64,000 bases of DNA, from assembly GCA_029964075.1 (NCBI GenBank), contig CM057147.1, positions 22,465,513 through 22,529,512 on the forward strand. The letters run 5' to 3'. The translations under genes and the position numbers were made by a program. How positions within the stretch are numbered: the first letter of the stretch is position 1; each line of letters begins with the position of its first letter. The DNA is from Patiria pectinifera. Lineage: Eukaryota; Echinodermata; Asteroidea; Valvatida; Asterinidae. Shown in pieces: positions 47,451 to 59,300 of the stretch. The notes below the pieces were generated by a model. The model did not search any database. It worked only from the letters and a program-made list of their open reading frames with translations, and was not told the DNA's origin.

Positions 47451-48339
47451 TGGATAAGGCTACAATATTCAAGCTTTTATCGCTCTTTTTCCCCCCTTGT
47501 GAACAGGTTGGGGATGACGACACAGGCTCCACACGTCGCTTCTGCAAAGGATCACTATGCACCATCTCATAGAACAGCGCTAGCCTGCAAATTTGGGACT
47601 CTCAATACTGTGTTGTTGAAAGTTTCCAAACTTCAGAGAGAGAAAACATGCAAAACAAGAAAATGGCTTGGCACATAAATCGGCCAGTCCAAAGAAACAT
47701 CTGGTACCTAGTGTCTATTCCAATGCATTTTGTCCACAGTAGTGCCACCAGACTACTCACCACTGGTAATTCTGCCGAACAAAATATGGAACATATACCT
47801 GGTCTAATGTAAGGCTGCATATTAAAAATGTCACAGATTCACTTCCTGGTGCAATTTTTTTTTTTAAAGAAAACTCTTCTCTCAAATCTGAACTTAAGAC
47901 TGAAACCTTGGCTGGTGAAATACCAAGGACCTCATCAATGCTTCATGGAAATTTTAGGGAACTTTGTTGGTTACAGAATGAGTGAAGTTGGCCCGATTTT
48001 GTTTTGCATGGTTTTTTTTTGTGCGCCAACTTGCAGTACATGAAGAGACAGCTCTTCACTCGCAATTAAATACATGTACTAAACCAAAGATTTTCAGTGT
48101 GTATTGAGCAATGCAGGTGTTTTTTCTTCAAATACAGAAATTTGGAAAAACAACTGCATGTCATAGTATATGTATATTTTGTTTATATATCATGTTTTAT
48201 CTGTAAATAACTCCTTTTTTTTAACAAACATTCTAACGAGAGGCTTGAATATAGTATGTATATATAATCAAGTCCCCCATCCCGTAATTTATGATCACAT
48301 CTGGAAATACATGTAACTATTAAAACCCTAACAGTCCCC

Positions 48340-48740
48340 ATCCAGTCAAACTCCAACACCAGGGTTTGTTGGAATCTGTTGGAGTGAGTACTGCACTAGC
48401 TAGCCCTAACCCCCTAATACTTCCTCAGGACTACCCTGCTAAATCCAACAGAGTCCAACCAGACTTTCCTGTTCAATCCACTGTGCCTCATTTTCAGTTG
48501 TCTGCTGAATCCAACATTTTGCATCAGGAATGTACACAGGGGGTTTACTGCTCAATCCAACAGGCTCCATCGGGTATGTGACATAGTTGGATCCTGTTGG
48601 ATTTAGCAGGGTTAGATAAACTGTTTATGCTTTACATGGGGTCTGGTACACCCCCATAATTAGAGTCCAACAGTTTAGGTGTAGAGTTTGGTATTGGAAT
48701 TTGCAGGGATGAGGAAGGTTCCCAGTAAATCACAAAAAAG
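48340..48740. repeat. TTTAGCAGGGTTA / AATCCAACAG repeat, copy A
   Basis: Clusters of AATCCAACAG, GTTGGAATCTGTTGGAGT and GTTGGATTTAGCAGGGTTA, then GGTATTGGAATTTGCAGGGA and GGTTCCCAGTAAAT. The second half is homologous to 51655-51855. TTTAGCAG is also present in the minisatellite at 3424-3960. Confidence 0.6.
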
Positions 48741-49654
48741 AGGTTAGGGTCGTATAAAGTCTTTCAATATTTTAGTTTTTCAAGCAATAGTCTGAACACA
48801 TTAATTTACTGTTTACCATACAATGACAGTTTGCTGCTTAAGGTAAAAATTCATGGGTACCAGGAGCCAATTTAATGGAGTTGCTAACCTTGGAAAAGCA
48901 TAAGAAATATTGGCTTGGCAATAATATTAATAGACTTGAAATCAAGTTGGTAATTTGCCGGGTTCTGTTCGCCTGCCATTTGTGATATTGATAGATAACG
49001 CATACCACGGTACATGTATGTGTATGTAGCTTGTGGTATGGCACTTACAAATGTGGGGACGGTTTGTGCATCCTCGACCCCAATATGCATGTATGTCAAT
49101 TACAATTACCGACTTGAATAACTTGTTCTCAGATTTGTACGCAAAGTCTGAGACTTGCTGTCAGATTTGGACGGAGCAGTCTGATTGGTCAAGAATCCAG
49201 AGAATATGAATATTCATGTTATACCTTACACACGGTGTAAGTGAATGGGAATGGGGCAGAGAGCATTCCCATTCTTCGGAAAGTTAAAAAACTTATACCC
49301 GAGCCGCTTAGTTTTCCATCATTTTTTCCTCATTCGGAAAACAATTACTTGACATGTTATTATTTTATAATTTACTATAATTATAGCATTGTGTTTAATA
49401 TTCTAATGAGAGAATGTTCCGATGAAAAAAGAAACGTACACTGATCTAGAGAAATATATCCCCACTCTAATAATGGATGCCTCCTCAGTGGTACAGGCAA
49501 GCTATCATTGGCCCTCTCTATGGAAACGTAACGCACATGCATTTCGCTGGGCGCATATCCATCCAAAATCACGATACTCAAGTCGCTAGACATGTTGAAC
49601 CCGGCATTTAATAATAAACATAATACATTGCATCATGCTAATAGATATCAAGGG

Positions 49655-49790
49655 CACTGACACTTCACTAAGGCCGTGTCTGCTAAGCAGTTTACTAAGG
49701 CCGTGTCCGAATTACTTGGCTACGACTGGAAATTACACACGTGCCTATGGCAGCGGCTGCAGCGGCTTCCGATAGACCCGTGTGTTTTTT
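49655..49790. mobile_element. Short palindromic repeat, GGCCGTGTCCGAATTAC type
   Basis: GGCCGTGTCCGAATTACTTG leads into CACGTGCCTATGGCAGCGG and the inverted CGGCTTCCGATAGACCCGTGTG. The order and words are similar to the hairpin at 55369-55492. Confidence 0.55.
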
Positions 49791-51619
49791 CCAACCGTGA
49801 AGTAAGTAAATGTGATTAATACTAATAGCACCAACGCTTATCCATCTAATCTTTTGGGCGTCACCGAGGGTAAATTTTTTAAGAATCCATACCACATGTG
49901 AACAGGAATAATAACAAGGAACTGTTTCCGTCCGTCTTCATTCCATTTATCAAGAACAAAAAAAGAAGCCAGTCAGATATTCGTGCAATAATTATTAAAC
50001 AAATTTTCATAGACTTACTGTGTATATATTTTCACATTTTAATATAGGCGAATTTAATGACTTAACTTATAAGAAACTTTATTAGACACTTGTATTTCTT
50101 TGGAATTTAATGCTGTAGGGACATTTTTAGGGGGCTCAGCCAGAGAATGGTGCATAGCAGATTTATGTACTTATAGACGGATTCTGCGATTGCCATTACT
50201 AAGTTGGCACAGCGCTCACGCGCATGTCACATGCTTTCGTATGAGGTGCACATGTACCAGGGGTGACGTTGGGTGAAAATGAAAAATCCATGAAATAATC
50301 GTCAGAGGGTTTGAGAGTCATCGAGGACCCATGAGCAACAAAGGGTCCATGGTAAATGTTTGTATAAGTCGCATAAAGACACCCATAAAACACCAATTTA
50401 TGCTGTTCTATGTAAACATTTAAAGCACGCATGCAACTGGGAAGTCACAAAAAAAGAGGAAATGCACATTTTTCCAAGACTTCATACAGTGTTTTTCTAT
50501 TTTCAATGGCACACATTGGAAGTGAAAAAAGAGGAAATCAGCTGATCCGAGGAAAAGTTGCATGCCTGTTAAAGGTAAAAACATCTTTACGGTGAAACCT
50601 CAGGAATTCCAGATTTCAAAAGAGATTCTTTCAAAATTAAAATCCTGAAATCAGGAAAAAAAATCCGGACATATCTCACCCCTCATGTACATTGTAATTT
50701 GAAGTTTTGAACACCATCTTTGTGGACGGTGTACTGACATACCCACATACCACCTGTGCACACATACCACCTGTACGCTAGCATGATGACACCTTAGTCT
50801 ATTAATCTACAGCACCAGTCAACAGGTGTATTTTTTACACCTGCGTTTCATTTCTGGCTAGTACCTTCAAACTCTGGGTTCGTGATCAGACAAGGCCCCA
50901 GACTTGGGACAGTGCGGTGTGGTATGAAATTTGGACTCTATGAAATAGACTCTTTGGTCATATTGCGCATGCCTATGTGAAGATAATAGGGATAGTATTA
51001 AACAGGTCACGTATGAGGGATTTATCATCCATATGATATAAAGTGAAAGAGTACAGATTTCACACGACACCGATCTTATATTTGGTCCATTTTTTGCTGC
51101 AGGGCGTTCAACTTCCATACTGTTGATTCTGGAGTATTCAGAATAAATCTGACTTCGCAAAGCAATGTGTATATATATGTAGATAGTATATTTTTTCAGT
51201 ATAAAATCATTTTATAATGCAGAATAATAACCTATATCACAACTTTACCTTAGGCTTTTCCATTGCAACTCTTTTACGCCTACACAAAACAACCAGGATA
51301 TACAAAATAAAAACATTAAAAAAAGCAAGGCAAAAATCATGAAATTTGTGTTCTCATTCTTTTGTTTATTGTTACATTTAAAAGAATCACTGCTATTAGA
51401 TGTCTGTGAGGGCTTTTACACAAATAGCGAAAGGTATTTCGGTACCTACATTTTCATTTTATTTTGTTGTATTTTATGTATGCTAACTCTTCATGGTAAT
51501 GACACAGGGGTTTTCTGGAAAGCGCATGGCCAATGTAGCTTTTGAGAAAAGACTTAAAGAGGGCAGTTGATGAAGAAACGTCTGGTTCTTGAGTTGGGAA
51601 GAAAATTGATGGAATCAGG

Positions 51620-51860
51620 CATAGATTAACCCTAACCGAACTCAACCCATCAAAGTTCAACAGCAGGTTTTGTTTAAATCTGTTGGGATAGGTACATTTA
51701 CAGTACCCCTAAACTGATGGTCTTTTACGCTGGGGTTGGCATACATGTACCTCCAGAAACTAAGTCCAACAGTGTGTGTGTACAATTTCCCATGTGGGTG
51801 TTGGAATTTGCCTGAATGGGTATGGTTCCTAGTAAATTAGGCTGGGAAGTTAGTGTTAAA
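51620..51860. repeat. AATCTGTTGGG / TTGGAATTTGC repeat, copy B
   Basis: Diverged copy of the second half of 48340-48740, ending in ATGGTTCCTAGTAAATTAGG. Confidence 0.55.
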
Positions 51861-52066
51861 AACCATATCCATATTTCAATCTAGGTTAGATTTGAACCTG
51901 GGTTATAGTGAAAGGTTCCACAAAATTTCCTATGCTTTTTGGCATCTTAGGAGCCGACTGCTCTAGCAACAAGGCGCACCACTCCCTTTCAGCCTTCCAG
52001 TTTGGCACAAGACCACTGAGCACCGTATAAGCATCGCAATGGTGCACTGAATGTGCAAAGAGCATA

Positions 52067-52341
52067 CAGGGTGTCCTGAAAATAATGGTGCATGTAAACC
52101 CCGCCATTTTCGCCAATTTACAACCGGAATTTACTGCAAATGTTTACACGATCTTCAAGGTTACAGATTTGCCGTTATTCAAACATATCTTTGGATTTAC
52201 CAAAGCAATCTCAATGAAACAAACGGTATTCTCAAGCTAAATCTATTTCCTTGAAGATGGTGTAAACATCCGCAGAAAATTTTGGTTGTAAATTAGCAAA
52301 AATGGAGGGGTTTACATGCACTATTTTTTCAGGACGCCCTG
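52067..52341. mobile_element. Tc1/mariner-type MITE, CAGGGTGTCCTGAAAA ends
   Basis: CAGGGTGTCCTGAAAATAAT at the left and the inverted TTTTTTCAGGACGCCCTG at the right, each bordered by TA (52065-52066 and 52342-52343). The arms also pair inside (GTAAACCCCGCCATTTT / AAAATGGAGGGGTTTAC). It is 275 bp and unrelated in body to 42954-43452. Confidence 0.85.
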
Positions 52342-52429
52342 TACAGCACACATGCATGATAAAGTATAATAGACTGGAATGCAATCTGGAAGACTGCCAT
52401 AGCCAAATATTACGCATCATCACGTATGG

Positions 52430-52590
52430 GTTGTGCAGGATACCATGACTTTTCCGTGACTTTTTTTCCTTGGAATATCAACTTTTCATGACTCCTTATA
52501 AAAAAACAAGATGCCATGAGCCCATGACTTCCATGATAGCTTTTAATTCCAGTGTTTTCCAGGATTTTTCAATGACTGTGGAAACCCTGA
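52430..52590. mobile_element. CAGGGTTTCCC-ended MITE, copy 2 (inverted)
   Basis: Reverse-orientation relative of 8703-8835: TTTTCCAGGATTTTTCAATG followed by ACTGTGGAAACCCTG. Confidence 0.6.
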
Positions 52591-52965
52591 TAGTGGTGGA
52601 ATGTCTCACCATGTTACGCTAATCAAGGATGTTTTTCTTTTAATAATTGATGATCAAGTGCTAATGCAAGGCCTGGTTTCTTAAACATGAAATTTGGTTT
52701 TGTTTCGGATCAAGATCCAATGTGATCAGCTCAATCATTTAACATTTGCTGTTTAAGTTCCTGAATGGTAAAAGTGGCAATTTAGGGAAAAACTGTTAAA
52801 AAAAGGCTTGTACATGGAAGTAAAATAAAATTTATTTTTTTCTGGACATTGCCTTGTCGCACTGGAGATACGCAAATCAAGTTGTGCTTGTGGGAAAAAA
52901 ATAAGGTAAAAGCGCAGTACTGGATCCTCAAACTGTATTGACAGCTGATTTTGATTTCCTAGCAG

Positions 52966-53155
52966 GGACGAATTCCATACATGGACATCACTACTTTTTC
53001 ACTGCATTGACTTATCAGCCATCAGAAAGCGATAACATGTCCTACAAAGTCAAATTTAGCAGGGAAAATATTGAACCATTCACTGAAAAAGCACTTGGAG
53101 TTTTTCAGACCAGTCTCATAGGGTTTGAGCACAGGGTGTCAAGTGATGTCCAGGT
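52966..53155. repeat. Dispersed repeat (GAATTCCATACATGGACATCA ... GTGTCAAGTGATGTCC)
   Basis: Present in the opposite orientation at about 58785-58990 (ACATCACTTGACACCCTGTG, AATCCTATGAGACC, GATGTCCATGTATGGAATTC), with a third diverged copy at about 60320-60500. The open frame at 52938-53216 is repeat-derived. Confidence 0.65.
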
Positions 53156-53330
53156 ATGGAACTCTTTCCAAAAAGTGGAAACAATAGTATATGCAATTGT
53201 GGGCGAAAGTTTCTAAAAGTGGAGGGACACGGTACAAAGGCAAAATTAAAAAGCAAATTGGAGGGGCAACTGCCCCCTTGGTCCCCCAGTTCCGCCCCTG
53301 TGAGTATCGTGTATAGTGTGCCAGCTTGCC

Positions 53331-56300
53331 TTAGAATTTGGCGACCCCTTGGAGCTTCTGAAGGAACTCGATGTACAGCTTGTGTTCCAGGGTACTGGAC
53401 AGATCTGAGAGCTTCTCCGCGAATTCGTCTGTGATGCCACGCTCCTCTAACGTGTTCATCAGGAAATTGTAGAGATTCTGAGAGACGACACAAAAGAATT
53501 CTGCTTACCTGGACAGACCTTTTTGAAGGACATCTTATTGCATAAGTATTACTTTAGGCCAAAAAAAATAATAGTTCTGCTTCCGGTTTCCCTACCTACC
53601 CTATTCTGACAGCCCCTACCCTAATTTTTTGATGGCAAAAATGAGAAAAAACTCCCAAAAACCATCAATTTCTACCTTTTACCCTTGACTACACGCAGAC
53701 GCCTCCATATGATCATACACAAAAAAAGATTGGCCAAAAATATTATTTCCCTACCTACCTACCCTATTTTCAAATGCCATGTAATCGGAAGCATAACTAT
53801 TTTTTTTTTTTGGGCCCTATTGCTCACAAACTTTTTCTTTATATTTTTAGGATATTGATAAAAATGTAACGTGTCATGCGGGACGCAGAAAAAAACCCAA
53901 CTCTATGAGTTGATCATTGAGAAATTCTTGTCACCAACTTGAAAACGCATTGTAAACAAGGGTCAGATATTATGATCTCTCCAGTAAAATAAACAAAATA
54001 AAAGACAGCGTGTCATAGGAACAGGCAAAATGTGTCATAAGAACTTCCCTGAAAAATGTCATAATTTGTACTGAAACAGTGCTCATTACTTCATTTCATT
54101 TAGGTCACAATGTCTGTAGTTGATCAGTGACTCTGTCCAAATCCAATCATCTTATTTTGTCTTAATATTTTAGTAAAGCAGAAAATTACTTTTGTCGTAC
54201 AGGACAAAGTCATCCGTCGTACGGGATAAAACATTCTAAGGAATTTGAAGAAAAAAAAAAACACAAATCCTTATATTTTGACCCAAAATATCACATTCCT
54301 GGCCATTTCCGTAAGAGACTCTGTAACTGGAGTATTTTCAGAGAATTTCTATAATTGGTTTTCCAATTTTGGGACTTTCAAATATGGAATTCGCTCTTTT
54401 CACCCTCCGCCATTGGGCATGCAGAGCCTTGATCTGGCAACTTTACACAATAAAAATAGCCGGTTTCGGTGATCTGACACGGGAATCACTGAACCGGCTA
54501 TATTTATTGTGTAAAGTTGCCAGATGGAGGCTCTGCATGCCCATGGCGGAAGTGTGAAAAGAGCGAATCCCTAGGGAGTTAGGGTTAATGAATATTCATG
54601 ACTTACCGCATCCATGACCTCTGACCCCACCATGTAGGTTGACTCGTTGGCCTTGCCATCCTGTACGCTGACCTCATCAATCATGAAGAGGTCGTTAGAC
54701 TCTGGCTCCTCCCCCTCGGGCTCCATCTCATTCAGGTCAAACCGACAGTTGATGGTCAAGGTGCTTTGGGTATCCTTGGTGATCTCCACGGTGAATTCTG
54801 GGTAAGATCGCAGCTGGGAGGAGTCCAAGAAGAAAAAAAAATTTAAACAAGGTAGCTGGCTGGTTTGGTAGTTGCCATAATTCAAACACAAACTGGATGT
54901 TAACCCTACCTCCCTAGGCCTTTTTGCTAGGATGTAGCCTCAATCCTGCAAAATCCTCCAAGTGGCCTCATGGAAAAATAGCACATGGCCTCAATCCTGC
55001 AAATTTTTCCATTATTTCTTGAATATGGTCCGTGGAAGGGTGACCACTGCCTGAATCCTACAAAATCCTGCGGCAGTGACTGTCAATAGAATGAGGCTTG
55101 GCCAGTGCCATCCTAGAGCATTGCGGAGGATTTCAAGCGTAATCCAGGCCTATATTTATGCATGGCTGAGCAAACACAACACAAGGTCCAGCCCAAGACC
55201 TTGACAAAGTGCATCCTACGAAATCAGTAATGCACTTTTGCCATGTAACCTCTATCCTCCAAATTCCTCCACTTTGGCAAAGAGGATTTTGAAGGATTCA
55301 GGGGAGTTAGGGTTAAAGAAGGGTGGTATCAGACTAGACTCAACAGTGGCTGTCTTTCCTCTAGACTGAGGCTGCGTCCGGATCACTTCGATATGGCTGG
55401 CAATAACACACAGGTCTATGGGAAGCGGCTCAGCTGCTTCCATAGGTGTATGTGTAATTGCAAGCCGTAGTCAGGTAATTCGGATGCAGCCTGACTTCAC
55501 AATAGAATTCATAATCAAAACCCCTATCTCACCGAGACACGTTTCTATTAAATCAGTCAGTTTGACTTACAAATTCATAAGTGCTATGCAGTTCTGAATA
55601 ATTCAGTATTCGATTATTCAAAATTCAATTTGAATATTCGATTATTTGAAATGTGCCACTCATGTTTTACATGCATCAGCCTAATTTGCGTGTGCTGGTC
55701 CGAAACTGCATGTGTTGATTGCAATTCTTGGAATGTCGAAAAGTTGACAAGGAGCTGAAATTAAATATTAAAGAACATCGTGTTTTTCGAAGAAGCTTAC
55801 TAGCTGATATTTGAAAGATGTCAAAGATGCAAATAAGAGCTAATTTTCTCCATGATAGCTCTCAAAGCATGTTTGTAAAGTGACTGCTGACAAAAACGTG
55901 GTATAATTTCACAAACACAACTTACTCAAATAAAATAATCTCAAAACTCTTGGGACTCGACTATTTTGTTTGGATGAGTCACAATGAACCATTCCGGTGT
56001 TGGCCTACAATCCCGGCAAAAATGGTTGGGACACTTGGAAATAACCTTAGCCTTTCACGGTCACCCACTCTCCCGCTCCCCCAGTCAATGTTGTTCTCTC
56101 CAGCTGATGGAGCACACACTGCGCAATGAGAGACAACATTGACAGGGGGCCGGGGGGGGGCAGCGAGATTTGGCCAGGATTGTAGCCAATAAAAGCCCAC
56201 CTAATTTGCACATTGGCAACATCACGTGCGTCTCCAAACTGCAAAAGTGCATGCATGTCACACTTTGGTCAGAACATTTGGCTGTGAAATCCCGGCTGTG

Positions 56301-59300
56301 ATTGGTCAAAATATCATGGGCGGGGCTAAACAGATCGTTCCATTACAAGACAGGGGAGGTCATTTACCCGTGATGCTGCCTCCTCATCTGGCTTGTCTTC
56401 CTGAGGCTCCTCCTCAATAGAATGGTTCAAATTGAATGTCACCTTCACTCTGTAATTAATAAATTGGTCACATTCAAGCCTGTTCGGTATGGCGATATTT
56501 CACGATACTTCGATTATATTTTCATATCGGAAATCGTATCGATCTCATGAAAAAAAATCGGCACATCGTGAAATTCGATATGCCCAAAAATATCGCGATA
56601 TTCTTTTGAGGTACCGCTTTTTGTAACCAAAGTCAATCCCTTACAGTTTCAAACCATCGCTAAAGCGCTCCCATGAAAAAACACAAACGACAAATTCACC
56701 GCATTGTATTTACCGCGATAGGTCTTACCTATTCAGGGGCGGAACCAACTGACTAACGTCACGTGTATTGGATTTTGCGTCTTCCACGCTGCGCTGCACG
56801 TGGTGCAGTACAAACAACACAATTTCACCCGACGTACCAAGTGCCAAAATCGTAATCACGTGCGTGGAGTTAACCGAAGGGAAACGAAGTCTCTGACATT
56901 TCGCAAAGAAAATACGGTGCCTGTTTTGTTTTGACGGAAATGTGAATTTGTATAGACAAAACACCACAAATACATGTGCTTGAATTGTAGATTACGACGT
57001 TGAGAAGTGAATGTTTCGTTTCGGCACCGGCTCGAGGAGACCACGCCGATCCCGCAAATTTTTTTTCCAGCACCAAACGACATCAAAATTCTGCATACGC
57101 ACGTTAAGCGCCCTCTACGATACTTTTATGATACGTGGGCACTATATTTTGATTAGTTTTCCAATTTTGACGCGAGCAATGTGACAGCTCGATCGATAGT
57201 TTATTGTGGTTTTATACCGCGAGGTTGCGGGTTCGAATCACGGTGTTATTATTTTTTTATTATTATTATTTTCTAACCCGAGGCTTGGGAGGATTTTATT
57301 AAAAAGGGAAATAAAGCCCGAATTTCATATATTTATATTTTTGATTTTGTTTCCATGTTTTTAGAAAAGTATAAAGTCCAAAACGTCATAGCGTATTGCG
57401 GATGTCGTACGCGTTTGGGAGCCGGAGAGAACAAAAAAATCGCCACAGGCTAGGCCGACTCCGCGCATGGAGCTCCGCGCAGGCGAACTAGAATCAAATT
57501 TTCCTGCACGTATTTTTCCTGACTCGGAACGAGCTTCTCTTCCGTGGTTGTGCCTGGGCACTTACACTTGCTTAGTGCCAAAGCTGTCCCAAACTTATGA
57601 AATCTGTTCATATTTTCAGCAACAAAAAACGTCGAAAACCAACTGTTCAGTCGCGGCTTTTATTTCGTTCACAGAACAAAAAATGCGTCACAAGAAATTG
57701 GACTGATCCATTAATTTTTGTAAAGGGGTGCTTCACCCTCATTTCGGAGTTAACATCATTTTTCGAAAAAAATCTTTAGAAAATTTTTTTTTTTTAGTTT
57801 GTAACGATGAAGAACTTTTTCTGAACCAGGAAATATTTCGGACTCCATTAAAAAAAATATTATTTGTAATTCTGAAAAGATGGAAATACTGGTAAATTGT
57901 TTTCAGTGAAGCACACCCTTGCCGCAATGGTGTGGGCTGTACTATGCGTGCGCGCACGTGTAGATCATGTCAATGCGGCGTGCAATTGCGTGCTTGTGCT
58001 TCGTTCTTTCCTCGATATGGATTTCTAATAAATTGCACATTTTTATCCAACATTTCAAGGTAATTTTGTTTTCGATGTTTGAATGTGGAATTTGTTTTCT
58101 ACCTAAATTGGCAAAGAAAATGAGACTCTAGTCAAATAAACTTGACGATTTTGTTCAGGACATATTGGGTCTTTTTCGCGGCAGTGGACATGGTGGATCG
58201 TGATTTCGGTCGTGTTTTTTTTTTGTTTTTTGTTTTTTGTTATTCCATTGTTCCATGAATGGAAAAATGACGTCATCACGATAATATCGCGATATCCGAT
58301 ATTTTTTTCACGATATGCCGATTTAAAAATAAATGGATATCGAACAGGCTTAGTCACATTTAACAATTGTGCTTAAGATGTTGCCTTACATAGGATGTTG
58401 TATTTAGGCCTATACAAAAGGGATCAACTCAAACTGAAATATTGCTTGCATATTTAGCAAAGCCAAGTATCTAATGGACAAATGTGCATTTTGTGTCCTG
58501 GTTTTTGAATAAACTTAATTTGAACTTCAATGTAGTACTAGTACTTCATAAAACTCTGCATTTAAAAAAAAAAATAATTAACGAAAAATTGGCAGAATGC
58601 AGTACCCTAACACCGTATTTTTCCACCATATGAAAACCTCTTTTTACCATTTGAAATTTATGAATTTTGGGACTGAGGAACCATTCGATTTTGTCAGAAA
58701 AAAAGTTGCAATTTTTTTTTGATGACTCCAACAGATTTTGTACACCCCCACCAAGTGGGATCCGGATTATGGGAAAGAATTGCATATCCGGACATCACTT
58801 GACACCCTGTGCACAAATCCTATGAGACCCAGAGACTGGTTTGCAACATTCTCAGTATTTTCTTAGTAAATGCTTCAAGATTTTCCCTGCAAAATTTGAC
58901 TGTTTAGGAAATGTTATTGCTTTCTGTCTCTTATGGCTGATAAGGTCATTGCAGGGAAATATTATTGATGTCCATGTATGGAATTCTTCCTGGATTCTGC
59001 ATCTATTCAAAGAAATTTAAGCGCACATGAACCAGACTAGGACCTAGAGTGCTCTGAAACGTGCAAAACTATATCAGGCCAACTTTACTCACTCTTTAGC
59101 CTGCAAATTTCTCCAAAAATTCTATTGGGCCAAGAAAAGGTCCTCAGTATTTTCACCAACTAAGTTTGCAGACTCAATTCAATTTGTAATAAGGAGACGT
59201 TTCTTCAATATTTTGCACTTGAGAGGGAAGTCAAGTGATTTCAAAATGAGGCTAAAGACTAGACTGGCACATGTCCAATCATGGTCCAACTATTTGAAAA

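Noticed and set aside
52938-53216. 92-residue plus-strand frame near the end of C1QBP
   Set aside because: Most of it lies in a dispersed repeat that also occurs at 58785-58990 and 60320-60500.
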